In this document: one piece after another, positions 43,424 to 51,356 of the stretch
Position numbering within the stretch: position 1 is the stretch's first letter
How the letters are laid out: each line of letters starts with the position of its first letter
Assembly: GCA_022791945.1 (NCBI GenBank)
Contig: JAAVZY010000089.1
Span: forward strand, 1-59,901
DNA length: 59,901 nucleotides
Direction: 5' to 3'
Source of the DNA: Oscillospiraceae bacterium
Lineage (GTDB): Bacteria; Bacillota; Clostridia; Oscillospirales; Ruminococcaceae
Notes under the pieces: generated by a model
What the model saw: only the letters and a program-made list of their open reading frames with translations
Told to the model about the DNA's origin: nothing
Databases searched by the model: none
Translations under genes and position numbers: made by a program

Positions 43424-44154
43424 ACAAGCAGTATTTCAGTGAAATTCACCGGATTCTCCAGACTGTGGAGGAGACGCAGGCGGAGGCTATGGATCAGCTC
43501 TCTGCCCGAATGGCGGAAGCCATCCGGGCCCATCGGAATCTGTACGTATTCGGGTGCAGCCACGCCGGGATCCTGGCGGAGGAGCTGTTCTACCGGACCG
43601 GGGGACTGGCTGTGATCAATCCCATTCTGGCCCCGGGGCTGACCCTGGGGGTGCGGCCGGTAACCATGACCACCCAAATTGAGCGCCTGGAGGGCTACGG
43701 CCGCACCATTGTCCAAAGCGCCGGTGTGGGCGAGGGGGACGTGCTGATCGTTCACTCGGTTTCCGGGCGGAACCCCGTCCCGGTGGAAGCGGCTCTGGAG
43801 GCCCGGGAGCGGGGCGCCTTCACTGCGGCCCTGACCAATGTAGCTTATTCCCAATCGGTGTCCTCCCGTGCCTCCTGCGGCAAGCGGCTGTATGAGGTCT
43901 GCGACTGCGTCATCAACAACTGCGGCAGCGTGGGGGATTCGGTCTGCGAGATCCCCGGCCTGCCGGAGAAGGTGGCAGCTTCTTCTACGGCTGTGGGAGC
44001 GGCGATCCTGAATGCGGTGGTGGCCGACACGGTGGAGCGGCTGGTTTCCGCCGGCGTGGTTCCGCCGGTGTTCCTCAGCGCCAATCTGGAGGGCGGCGAC
44101 GCCCACAACGCCCGGATTCTGGAGCAGTACGCCGGGAATATCAAATATATGTAG
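43420..44154 (+). CDS. SIS domain phosphosugar-binding protein
   Basis: A 244-residue protein with one SIS domain: AIRAHRNLYVFGCSHAGILAEELFYRTGGLAVINPI (residues about 35-70) and GDVLIVHSVSGRNPVPVEAALEARERGAFTAALTNVAYSQSV near 108-150. This matches the UPF0309-type sugar isomerase-domain family that binds or isomerises aminosugar or amine-linked sugar phosphates. It is coupled to TetR upstream, and lies on the same strand as frlB/frlD with a repeat element between. A link to fructosamine use is plausible but not shown. Confidence 0.8.
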   Translation: MNKQYFSEIHRILQTVEETQAEAMDQLSARMAEAIRAHRNLYVFGCSHAGILAEELFYRTGGLAVINPILAPGLTLGVRPVTMTTQIERLEGYGRTIVQSAGVGEGDVLIVHSVSGRNPVPVEAALEARERGAFTAALTNVAYSQSVSSRASCGKRLYEVCDCVINNCGSVGDSVCEIPGLPEKVAASSTAVGAAILNAVVADTVERLVSAGVVPPVFLSANLEGGDAHNARILEQYAGNIKYM

Positions 44155-44160
44155 GCGATC

Positions 44161-44575
44161 GGGGAAGGCCGCGAGAGCTCTGCTCTCGCGCTCTCGCCAA
44201 GGGGACGCATCCCCTTGGATTCCCGTCTTTTGGGGTATAGGGGGTGTGGGATTTCGGTTCCTGCCTCGCTGCCTCGCTGATACTCTCCGTAGAGACGATC
44301 GCCCGCCTACCCGTTTTTTCGTAAAGAAAAAATTCATTCCCACGTGCGGCGCAGAGAGTACCCCGCACGTTTTTTCTTTACGAAAAAAGCGTACTGCGTG
44401 AATCAGATTTCCTGCGTGGCAGAGGGAAGGAAGTCTGTACAGACTTGACCACCCCTTTTTCCGCCCTTAAAAAAGCCATTAAAAATTACGGGTTCCAAGG
44501 GGATTTAGATCCCTGATGCGCCGCCAGCGGCGCATCGCGGAGCGCGAGACAGCGTCTCGCGGCCTTGCCCTTCCC
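44161..44575 (+). repeat. Palindrome-rich intergenic element lacking module C
   Basis: Copy in plus orientation: GGGGAAGGCC end, GCGAGAGC/GCTCTCGC, CCAAGGGGACGCATCCCC (about 44197-44218), module A reversed (CGATCGCCCGCCTACCC near 44298, core near 44315-44333), a direct junction to module B (core near 44370-44389, GCGTACTGCGTGAATCAGA), AGTCTGTACAGACT (44431-44444), a broken CCAAGGGG palindrome interrupted by GATGCGCCGCCAGCGGCGCATC, GCGAGACAGCGTCTCGC and GGCCTTGCCCTTCC. Confidence 0.9.
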
Positions 44576-44627
44576 AAACAAGCCGGGGCCTGGGACTTCC
44601 GTCCCGGGCCCCGGCTTGTTTGGGAAG
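44570..44627. terminator. Very long hairpin abutting the repeat element
   Basis: Arms 44570-44590 and 44607-44627 pair perfectly over 21 bp; the inner GGGAC/GTCCC extends the stem around a TTCC loop with one mismatch. No clear U-run follows, so termination is plausible but not certain. Its first bases are the outer end of the repeat element. Confidence 0.6.
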
Positions 44628-44662
44628 GGGATGTTTGTAAGGAAACTTTTCATTTGCTTTTC

Positions 44663-44728
44663 TTGACAGACGGAAAATGCTGTGATACCATGGCAGTATC
44701 ATTCACCAGTGGATTCCTATGAGAATCC
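44663..44728 (+). promoter_or_regulatory. frlBD promoter with two dyads
   Basis: TTGACA (44663-44668), 17-base spacer, TACCAT (44686-44691). TGATAC/GTATCA (44683-44688 and 44696-44701) overlaps the -10, and GGATTC/GAATCC (44711-44716 and 44723-44728) lies in the leader. Both could be repressor sites for a sugar-responsive regulator encoded elsewhere. Confidence 0.6.
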
Positions 44729-44765
44729 ATGCTAAGTAAATATTCCTTACAAACAGGAGGCGCTC

Positions 44766-45773
44766 ATGAATACTGCCATGACCTTTGAAGAAAAAATCCG
44801 GGATGTGAAGGCGGCTGTGGGCCGGGTTCGCACCCTGCTGGAAAGCCGCCCCTTTGACAGCGTGTACTTTGTGGCCTGCGGCGGATCCCGGGCCACCATG
44901 TATCCGGGAAAATACATTCTGGAGCGGGAAACCTCCAAAATCACTGCGGACAATTTTACCGCGCGGGAGTTTGTGCTTGCCCCTCCCGCCCGGTTCTCGG
45001 AGCGCTCCATTGTGGTGCTCAACTCCTACTCCGGCACCACGGCGGAGACGGTGGCCGCACTCCGGCTGGCCAAAGATCGGGGGGCGCGGACGGTAGCCTT
45101 TACCATGTGGCCGGATCGGGCCATCGGAGAGGCCGACGAGGTGATCTTCTATGAGGATGAGCCCAGCAATCCGCCCCCTAACTTCCTGACCATCTTTCCG
45201 GCTGTCTACCAGGTGGTGTTCACCATTCTGGATGTGGTGGAGGGCACCGGCTGGCTGCCGCCTGTCACCCAGGCCCTGGAGCAGCTGGACGGCATCTACG
45301 CCAGAGAGCGGGCCAAGCGGGAGCAGGAGCTGCGGGCCTTTGCGGAGCAGTACTGGCAGGAGCCGATTTTCTACACCACCGGCGCGGGTCTGGACTATCA
45401 GATGTGCTACATCATGACCGTCTGCATCCTGCTGGAAGCCCAGTGGATCCATTCCGCATCCTTCCATGCCGGGGAGTTTTTTCACGGCCCCTTTGAGGTG
45501 GTGGATGAGAACACCCCTTACTTTGTGACCCTGGGCCTGGACGAAACCCGCCCCATGGAGGAACGGGCCCTGGAGTTCCTCCTGCGCACCTCCCGGAAGG
45601 TGTTTGCTGTGGATGCCCGGGATTTCGATCTGAGCGGCATGGAGCCCCGGGTGCGGAAATGGATTGCCCCGGTGGTGCTGAACCGGGTGCTTCAGATGTA
45701 CGGGGAGGCGCTGGCGCTCCGCCGGGCCCATCCCCTTTCCATCCGGCGGTATATGGGAAAAATGAGCTACTAA
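44766..45773 (+). CDS. frlB: Fructoselysine-6-phosphate deglycase-like SIS protein
   Basis: A 335-residue protein with two SIS domains. It cleaves fructoselysine 6-phosphate to glucose 6-phosphate and lysine in characterised relatives. Matching features: YFVACGGSRATMYPGKYI near residue 36, VVLNSYSGTTAETVAALRLAKDRGARTVAFT near 80, and the family C-terminus with SFHAGEFFHGPFEVVDENTP near 235 and HPLSIRRYMGKMSY at the end. The next gene is the matching kinase. AGGAGG lies just before the ATG. Other fructosamine substrates are possible. Confidence 0.85.
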   Translation: MNTAMTFEEKIRDVKAAVGRVRTLLESRPFDSVYFVACGGSRATMYPGKYILERETSKITADNFTAREFVLAPPARFSERSIVVLNSYSGTTAETVAALRLAKDRGARTVAFTMWPDRAIGEADEVIFYEDEPSNPPPNFLTIFPAVYQVVFTILDVVEGTGWLPPVTQALEQLDGIYARERAKREQELRAFAEQYWQEPIFYTTGAGLDYQMCYIMTVCILLEAQWIHSASFHAGEFFHGPFEVVDENTPYFVTLGLDETRPMEERALEFLLRTSRKVFAVDARDFDLSGMEPRVRKWIAPVVLNRVLQMYGEALALRRAHPLSIRRYMGKMSY

Positions 45774-45800
45774 TCACAGCGGGAAAGGATGAATGCTCCC

Positions 45801-46649
45801 ATGAAAATCATCGGCGTAGGGGACAACATGGTGGATGTGTATCTCCACCAGAACAAGATGTATCCCGGCGGAAACTCTGTGAATGTGCCGGTGCTGGCCC
45901 TGCGGGCCGGCGCGGAGAAGGCGGGCTATATCGGTATCATTGGGGACGACAGGGCGGGGCGGCTGCTCCGCGCCGGGCTGGAGGAGGAGGGGCTGGATCT
46001 CTCCCGGCTGCGGGTGATCCACGGATCCAACTCCAAGAACGCCATTATTTTGGACAAGAGCAACGACCGCACCTGGGCGGGAAACAATCGGGGCGGGGAC
46101 TGTGCCGGGCTTCAGCTTCAGTTTACCCAGGCGGATTTGGACTGCATCGCGGGGTATGACGTGCTTCACACCAGCGTACACAGCGAGATTCCCTATCTGC
46201 TTCCTCTGGTGCATGGAAAGGTGCTTATCTCCATGGATTTTTCAGACGGGTACACGGACGAGCGGATCGACACCCTCTGCCCTTATCTGGATGTGGCCTT
46301 TTTTTCCAGCAGCGGCCTGACCAAGGAGAAGATGGAGGCGGTGCTGCTCCGGATGCTGGAGGCGGGCGCGAAGCTGGTCGTATGTACCATGGGGATGGAC
46401 GGCTCCCTGGTGAGCAACGGGCGGGAGCGGATCTTCCAGCCTGCGGTGAAGTCCACGGAGCCTATCGTAGACACCCTGGGCGCAGGCGATACCTACACGG
46501 CGGCGTTCCTCCTGGAATACTGGAACAGCCGCGATATGCAGCGCGCGGCCATGAAGGGCGCTCAGTTCGCCCTGACGACCCTGCGGTACTATGGCGCTTT
46601 CGGCCACGGCGTGGAGGCTGATTCCGCCGATCTGATTCTCAACCGCTGA
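45801..46649 (+). CDS. frlD: Fructoselysine 6-kinase-like PfkB family kinase
   Basis: A 282-residue ribokinase-fold enzyme. The N-terminus MKIIGVGDNMVDVYLHQNKMYPGGNSVNVPVLALRAG and the C-terminal anion-hole motif DTLGAGDTYTAAFLLEY near residue 225 match FrlD, which phosphorylates fructoselysine at C6 before FrlB acts. The gene begins 28 bases after frlB. I chose ATG 45801 because AAAGGA is 11 bases upstream; ATG 45789 would touch the ribosome site. No transporter or frlC/frlR gene is adjacent. Confidence 0.85.
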   Translation: MKIIGVGDNMVDVYLHQNKMYPGGNSVNVPVLALRAGAEKAGYIGIIGDDRAGRLLRAGLEEEGLDLSRLRVIHGSNSKNAIILDKSNDRTWAGNNRGGDCAGLQLQFTQADLDCIAGYDVLHTSVHSEIPYLLPLVHGKVLISMDFSDGYTDERIDTLCPYLDVAFFSSSGLTKEKMEAVLLRMLEAGAKLVVCTMGMDGSLVSNGRERIFQPAVKSTEPIVDTLGAGDTYTAAFLLEYWNSRDMQRAAMKGAQFALTTLRYYGAFGHGVEADSADLILNR

Positions 46650-46739
46650 CTCCTGCCGGCTTTTCTATGGACAGGAAGAGGCCGTCATGGTAGAACGGGA
46701 GTGCCTTCAAGCTCTGACGCAGGGAGAAAGGGTGATCCG

Positions 46740-47489
46740 ATGGACAACACGCAGAGATTCAGCGGGCTGGCGGAGCTGTATGCCCAGGCCCGTCCCGCTT
46801 ACGCCGGGGAGCTGATCGACTTTCTCTATTCCCGGCAGTTTTCAGCAGATTCCCGCATTGCTGATATTGGCTCGGGGACGGGAAAATTCGCGCGGCTCCT
46901 GCTGGACCGAGGCAGTACGGTATACTGCGTTGAGCCCAACAGCGATATGCGGGCACAGGCTGTCCGGGAGCTTTCTGAATATGCGGGTTTTCGTTCCGTG
47001 GACGGGGAGGCGTCCCGTACAGCTTTAGAGGACGCTTCTGTGGACTTCGTCACTGCAGCCCAGGCCTTCCACTGGTTTGACGTCCCCGCCTTCCGGAGGG
47101 AATGCCAGCGGATTCTCAAGCCATGTGGGTCGGTTTTCCTGATTTGGAATGTACGGGCTGACAGCGGGGTCAATCGGGCGTGGCAGGAGCTTCTTTCCGC
47201 CTATTGTCCGGATTTCAAAGGGTTTTCCGCCGGGCTCCAAAAGGACGATCCCCGGATCGGCGCTTTTTTTGTCAGGGGATACGCATACAAGGCCTTTGAC
47301 AATCCCCTTCGCTACAGCCGGGAAGCCTTTGTTAAACGCTGTCTTTCCAGCTCCTATTCCCTGCGGGCGGACAATCCCGCTTACGGCGCTTATCTGGCGG
47401 CTCTGGAGGCGCTGTTCGACCGGTACGCGGAAAAGGACGCGCTGACCGTGCCCAATCAATCGGTGGTCTATTTCGGCGCACCGGCATAG
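46740..47489 (+). CDS. Class I SAM-dependent methyltransferase
   Basis: A 249-residue methyltransferase. Motif I is ADIGSGTGKFARLLLDRG near residue 40, the acidic residue of motif II is in VYCVEPNSDM, and the later SVDFVTAAQAFHWFDVPAFRRECQRILKPCGSVFLIWN segment is typical of the UbiE/Methyltransf_11-like group. It follows frlD by 90 bases with its own GAAAGG site. The substrate is not predictable. A repeat element follows directly. Confidence 0.85.
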   Translation: MDNTQRFSGLAELYAQARPAYAGELIDFLYSRQFSADSRIADIGSGTGKFARLLLDRGSTVYCVEPNSDMRAQAVRELSEYAGFRSVDGEASRTALEDASVDFVTAAQAFHWFDVPAFRRECQRILKPCGSVFLIWNVRADSGVNRAWQELLSAYCPDFKGFSAGLQKDDPRIGAFFVRGYAYKAFDNPLRYSREAFVKRCLSSSYSLRADNPAYGAYLAALEALFDRYAEKDALTVPNQSVVYFGAPA

Positions 47490-47501
47490 CCTCCTCCGCT
47501 G

Positions 47502-47748
47502 CGCAAGGCCGCGAGACAGAGTCTCGCGCTCTGCCAAGGGGATTAAATCCCCTTGGAACCCGTCATTTTGGGGTGATGGTTTAAGTCTGTACAGACTTGT
47601 TACTCCCTGCTGCTCCCAGCAGCGAGGCAGGGAGTACCAGCGAGGTAGGGGGACGGGCGCAAACGCCCGTCCCCACCCCCTCCCCCCAAAGACGGGAATC
47701 CAAGGGGACGCGTCCCCTTGGCAGCGCCCTCAAGGTCTTCCCCTTCCA
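47502..47748 (-). repeat. Palindrome-rich intergenic element, internally deleted
   Basis: Copy in minus orientation with both cores lost: GCAAGGCC end, GCGAGACAGAGTCTCGC, CCAAGGGGATTAAATCCCC (about 47536-47556), AGTCTGTACAGACT (47584-47597), then the tail of module A (AGTACCAGCGAGGTAGG, GGACGGGCGC/GCGCCCGTCC-like hairpin), CCAAGGGGACGCGTCCCC (47700-47720) and GCGCCCTCAAGGTCTTCCCCTTCC. It shows the deletion joining the B end to the A end. Confidence 0.88.
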
Positions 47749-47863
47749 GGCAGGCCCCCCGAAACGCCCCGATCCTTCTCTGCGCAGCGTCTCTTTGTGC
47801 AGGTTTGATACCGAAGCGGGGCGGGGGAAAGGATTTTTTTGCGTCAATGCTGGGAGAAAGGAC

Positions 47864-47892
47864 TTGCTTTTCGGCGGAATATCTGATAGAAT
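47864..47892 (+). promoter_or_regulatory. Promoter for rpmB
   Basis: TTGCTT (47864-47869), 17-base spacer, TAGAAT (47887-47892), about 80 bases upstream of rpmB. Confidence 0.55.
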
Positions 47893-47973
47893 AATCCTGT
47901 TAGGCTTTCCGCAGGCACCGAAAGGTCTGCTGGATCGCCTCCCAATATGGATTTCCAAAAGGAGGTGCAGATC

Positions 47974-48162
47974 ATGGCAAAATGTGATATCTGCGGAAAA
48001 GGTGTTGCTTTCGGGATTAAGGTTTCTCACTCTCATCGCCGGTCCAACCGTGCGTGGAAGCCGAACGTAAGACGCGTGAAAGCAATCGTCGACGGGAAGC
48101 CCTGCCGCGTGTATGCCTGCACCCGCTGCCTGCGTTCCGATAAAGTAACCCGCGCTCAGTAA
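47974..48162 (+). CDS. rpmB: 50S ribosomal protein L28
   Basis: A 62-residue ribosomal protein of the zinc-type: AKCDICGKGVAFGIKVSHSHRRSNRAWKPNVRRVKA, with a second cysteine pair CTRCLRSDKV near the C-terminus, giving two CxxC pairs for zinc. GGAGGTG lies six bases before ATG 47974; an upstream in-frame ATG is rejected. A terminator follows. Confidence 0.97.
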   Translation: MAKCDICGKGVAFGIKVSHSHRRSNRAWKPNVRRVKAIVDGKPCRVYACTRCLRSDKVTRAQ

Positions 48163-48175
48163 ACGCCGCTAACTC

Positions 48176-48201
48176 AGACCGCCTGTGAAAACAGGCGGTC
48201 T
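48176..48201 (+). terminator. rpmB terminator
   Basis: AGACCGCCTGT/ACAGGCGGTCT, 11-bp stem with GAAA loop, followed by TTTCC. Confidence 0.85.
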
Positions 48202-48242
48202 TTCCATAGCTTCCGCACAATTTCCTGAAAGGATTGATTGAC

Positions 48243-48635
48243 ATGGTACAGATTCTTCCTCTGCGGGATCGGGCGCGTCTGGAGCAGCTCTGCCGGCAGG
48301 AGGGCGTTTCCGCCCGGCTTGCCTTCTGCCTCTATGACGCCGGGGAAATCACCGGCTGGATCCTCTACGATCTCACCGCCCAGGAGGGACTGATCCGGGC
48401 CGTTCACGCCCCCGATGAGCCCTCCTTCGACGGGCTGGTCCGGGCCGTCCTGGCCAGTCTGGATGACGCCGGCATCCTCCAGGCCCGTCTGGCGCCCGGC
48501 GTGGACCGGAACGCGGCGGAGCGGCTGGGACTGCTGGCCCCCGGCGCGGATACCCTCTCCATCCGGGACATCCTTTACCGGTGTGGCAGCTGCCACGGCT
48601 GCGGCCAGCAGGAGGGCACCTGCCAAGGGGATTAA
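48243..48635 (+). CDS. Small hypothetical protein with Cys-rich C-terminus
   Basis: A 130-residue protein. The first 90 residues (RLEQLCRQEGVSARLAFCLYDAGEITGWILYDLTAQEGLIRAVHAPDEPSFDGLVRAVLASLDDAG) resemble the middle of a GNAT acetyltransferase but lack the acetyl-CoA loop, so the family is uncertain. The end is YRCGSCHGCGQQEGTC with four cysteines, possibly metal-binding. The last codons and the TAA stop lie in the CCAAGGGGATTAA palindrome of the adjoining repeat element, so the C-terminus may have been altered by it. AAAGG lies ten bases before ATG. Confidence 0.6.
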   Translation: MVQILPLRDRARLEQLCRQEGVSARLAFCLYDAGEITGWILYDLTAQEGLIRAVHAPDEPSFDGLVRAVLASLDDAGILQARLAPGVDRNAAERLGLLAPGADTLSIRDILYRCGSCHGCGQQEGTCQGD

Positions 48636-49288
48636 CCCCCCTTAGAACCCGTAATTTTTCAAGGGCTTTTTTCGTAAAGATAAAAGCTCCCCCTGCGTGC
48701 GAGGTACTTCTTGCGCCGCACGGAGGTTTCTGCGCAGGCTGGGATAGTGCTTCCGATCGATATGTGCAGATAGGGGGATTTGTACTCCTGATGGAACCCT
48801 TCCACCACCGCCGTCCCTCTGATCCGACGGCGGTGGCGGATTCCGTGCGTAACACCCAAGCCCCTCTTTTCAGAGAGTATGAGCGTAGCACAAGCCCGCT
48901 TGCGATTTCCTACAGACTGGGGATAAATCCTCCGTGCGTGGCACAGTGTTCCCCCTCCGCAGAAAGCATGAGCGTAGCAGGACACGCTCGAAGCTCACTG
49001 CGTCGCAGTTGCTGCGCCGCCTATGGGGCTGAATTTTTTCTTTACGAAAAAATGGGTAGGCGGGCGATCGTCCACGAAGGGAGCAGCTGCGAGGCTGGGA
49101 GTAACAAGCCTGTACAGACTTGAACCCCCACCCCCTTCGCCCTTAAAAAAGATGGGAATCCAAGGGGACGCGTCCCCGCTGCGCCGCTAGCGGCGCAGCT
49201 CAGAATTCGGCGAAGCCGAATTCCTAAGTGCGTTGTGAAACAACGCACTGCGGTGACTCGAGGGCGGAGCCCTTCGAGGTCTTGACCT
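48620..49288 (-). repeat. Palindrome-rich intergenic element, full length
   Basis: Copy in minus orientation: CCAAGGGG palindrome (48623, decayed), module B with a shortened core (near 48667-48682), module C with the CCACCGCCG repeat and TTCCGATCGATATG stretch but without the ACGTTCC hairpin, the CGAGCG-type dyad region, module A (core near 49034-49052, GGGTAGGCGGGCGATCG), CTGTACAGACTT, CCAAGGGGACGCGTCCCC (49160-49178), the three-palindrome cassette block (49178-49250) and CTCGAGGGCGGAGCCC with a GAGGTCTTGACC end. Confidence 0.9.
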
Positions 49289-49347
49289 TTTGGCGCCCCT
49301 CTCAGGAAACAGCCTCAAAAAAAATCTGGAAAAGTATGAAAAACGGC

Positions 49348-49376
49348 TTGTTATTTATCTAACGATTGTGTATAAT
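49348..49376 (+). promoter_or_regulatory. Promoter of the carboxyltransferase cluster
   Basis: TTGTTA (49348-49353), 17-base spacer, TATAAT (49371-49376), in an AT-rich patch about 90 bases upstream of the first gene. Confidence 0.7.
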
Positions 49377-49463
49377 AAATCCTGATACGGTTTGTTATCG
49401 TTTGATTCAGATAAAATGCTGCTTCGGACCGGTTCGGGGCGGCAAAGAAACGGAGGAACAAGA

Positions 49464-50867
49464 ATGAGTTCGACAGATAATGCAACCAGGCTTGCCGAGC
49501 TGAAGGCTTCCATGGACAGCGGCAATCCGGCCCGGGCAAGGCTCACAGCCCTGTTCGACCCGGACAGCTTCGTCGAGCTGGACGCTTTTTTGCAGGCGGA
49601 GGAGGGCGAAGCCGGCGTTGTAGCAGGCTACGGCCTGATTGAGGGCGGCGTAGCCTACGCCTGGTCTCAGGACGTAACCGTCAGCAAGGGAGCTGTTTCC
49701 GCCGCCCACGCCGGAAAGATCGGGAAGATCTACGAGCTGGCCGCCAAAACCGGCTGTCCGGTGGTTTGCGTTTACGACTCCCACGGCGCCAAGCTGGACG
49801 AAGGTGGAGCCATGCTGGCAGCCTACTCTAAAATGCTCCAGTCCGCCAACAGCCTCTCCGGCGTTGTTCCCCAAATCTCCGTGGTGCTGGGACCCTGCGC
49901 GGGCGTTTCCGCCATGCTGGCCGCAGGCTCCGACTTTGTAATTATGGAAAAGGAAGCGGAGCTCTTCCTGACCGCTCCCTTTATCGCCAAAGCAAACGGG
50001 GACAGCTGCGAGGGCGCAGGCTCTGCCGCCAACGCCGCCAAGGCGGGCGTTGCGGATCTGGTCTGCGAGGGCCAGGAGGCCTGCCTGGAGGCAGCCCGGA
50101 AGCTGCTGACCATGCTGCCCCAGAACAATCTGGCCGCCGCTCCTCTGTTTGACTACACCGATCCAGCCGGAGGCTTTGACCCCGCCGGCTGCCCCAAGCT
50201 GATTGTCAAAGGCATCGCCGACGCGGACTCCGTTCTGGAGCTTGCCCCTGAGTTCGGCAAGGGCGTATACACCTTCCTGGGCACCATGGCGGGCGCTGCC
50301 GTCGGGTTCCTGGCCACCAGCCGGGAGAATCCCCTGGACGGGGACGCCTGTGAGAAGGCCGCCCGGTTCGTGAAGCTCTGCGACGCCTACAGCATCCCTC
50401 TGGTGACCTTGCTGGGCTCCAAGGGCTTTGTGCTCAACTCCGATGTTTCCGTGGTGCGGGCCGCAGCCCGGATGGCCTCCGCCTACGCGGAAGCTACCAC
50501 CGCCAAGGTCAGCGTTGTCACCGGAACTGCCTTCGGCCCCGCTTATGTGGCCATGGGCTCCAAGAACGGCAACGCGGACGTAACCCTCGCCTGGCCCCAG
50601 GCTCAGATCAGCGCCCTGGCGCCGGAGACTGCTGTGGAATTCCTGTGGACTGAGCGCTTTAAGGGCACCGAGAACGCTGAAGCAACCCGCAAGGCTCTGG
50701 TGGAGGAGTACATAGCCACCGAGGCTTCTCCCATCGAAGCAGCCAAGCAGGGCTACATTGAAGCGGTCATCACCCCCGAGGAAACCCGTAAGAGCGTCAT
50801 CAATATGCTGGATATGCTGGCTGGCAAGCGGGAGAGCAAGCTCCCCAAGAAGCACGCCACTATCTGA
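49464..50867 (+). CDS. Carboxyltransferase subunit, 12S/MmdA-like, divergent
   Basis: A 467-residue protein with two crotonase-fold halves. The N-terminal half has RLTALFDPDSFVELDAF, VVAGYGLIEGGVAYAWSQDVTVSKGAVSAAHAGKI and VLGPCAGVSAMLAAGSDFVIM. The C-terminal half has NPLDGDACEKAARFVKLCDAYSIPLVTLLGSKGFV and AMGSKNGNADVTLAWPQAQISALAPETAVEFLW. This is the pattern of acyl-CoA carboxyltransferase beta/alpha subunits (MmdA, PccB, transcarboxylase 12S). It is about 40 residues shorter than typical, and several family positions differ, so the acyl-CoA substrate is uncertain. It is followed by a biotin carrier and a 5S-like gene. Confidence 0.85.
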   Translation: MSSTDNATRLAELKASMDSGNPARARLTALFDPDSFVELDAFLQAEEGEAGVVAGYGLIEGGVAYAWSQDVTVSKGAVSAAHAGKIGKIYELAAKTGCPVVCVYDSHGAKLDEGGAMLAAYSKMLQSANSLSGVVPQISVVLGPCAGVSAMLAAGSDFVIMEKEAELFLTAPFIAKANGDSCEGAGSAANAAKAGVADLVCEGQEACLEAARKLLTMLPQNNLAAAPLFDYTDPAGGFDPAGCPKLIVKGIADADSVLELAPEFGKGVYTFLGTMAGAAVGFLATSRENPLDGDACEKAARFVKLCDAYSIPLVTLLGSKGFVLNSDVSVVRAAARMASAYAEATTAKVSVVTGTAFGPAYVAMGSKNGNADVTLAWPQAQISALAPETAVEFLWTERFKGTENAEATRKALVEEYIATEASPIEAAKQGYIEAVITPEETRKSVINMLDMLAGKRESKLPKKHATI

Positions 50868-50939
50868 CGCCGATCAGGCCGGACCACCCCTATATCGCTG
50901 TTTGCATTCTGTCAGATTCCGAATAAGGAGGAACTCATA

Positions 50940-51308
50940 ATGAGAAGATTCAATATAAACGTCAATGGTACCGCTTATGATGTGGCTGTAGAGGAGCTGG
51001 GCGCCGGCGCTGCTCCCGTGGCGGCCGCTCCCGCTCCTGCCGCGGCTCCGGCCCCGGCGGCTGCTCCCGCTGCTGCGCCCGTTGCCGCCGGCGAGGGCAC
51101 CAAAGTAGAGGCGCCCATGCCCGGAACCATCATTGACGTGAAGGCGAAGGTGGGCGACATGGTCAAGGCTGGCCAGGCCATTGTCATCCTGGAAGCCATG
51201 AAGATGGAGAACGACATCGTTGCGCCGATTGACGGCAAGGTGACCTCCATTGTTGTGAAGAAGGGCGATACCGTCAACTCCAACGACACCATCGCGACCA
51301 TTGCCTGA
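50940..51308 (+). CDS. Biotin carboxyl carrier protein
   Basis: A 122-residue carrier. A short N-terminal strand (RRFNINVNGTAYDVAVEEL) is followed by a flexible Ala/Pro linker (residues 23-50) and a biotinyl domain with the site EAMKMEND near residue 84, where the lysine carries biotin. It resembles transcarboxylase 1.3S and the gamma/delta carriers of decarboxylases. GGAGG lies upstream. It lies between the two carboxyltransferase genes and should shuttle carboxyl groups between them. Confidence 0.95.
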   Translation: MRRFNINVNGTAYDVAVEELGAGAAPVAAAPAPAAAPAPAAAPAAAPVAAGEGTKVEAPMPGTIIDVKAKVGDMVKAGQAIVILEAMKMENDIVAPIDGKVTSIVVKKGDTVNSNDTIATIA

Positions 51309-51356
51309 CGAAACGGGGCTTTCTTCAACAACGAAACGTGAATGGAGGACATATTG

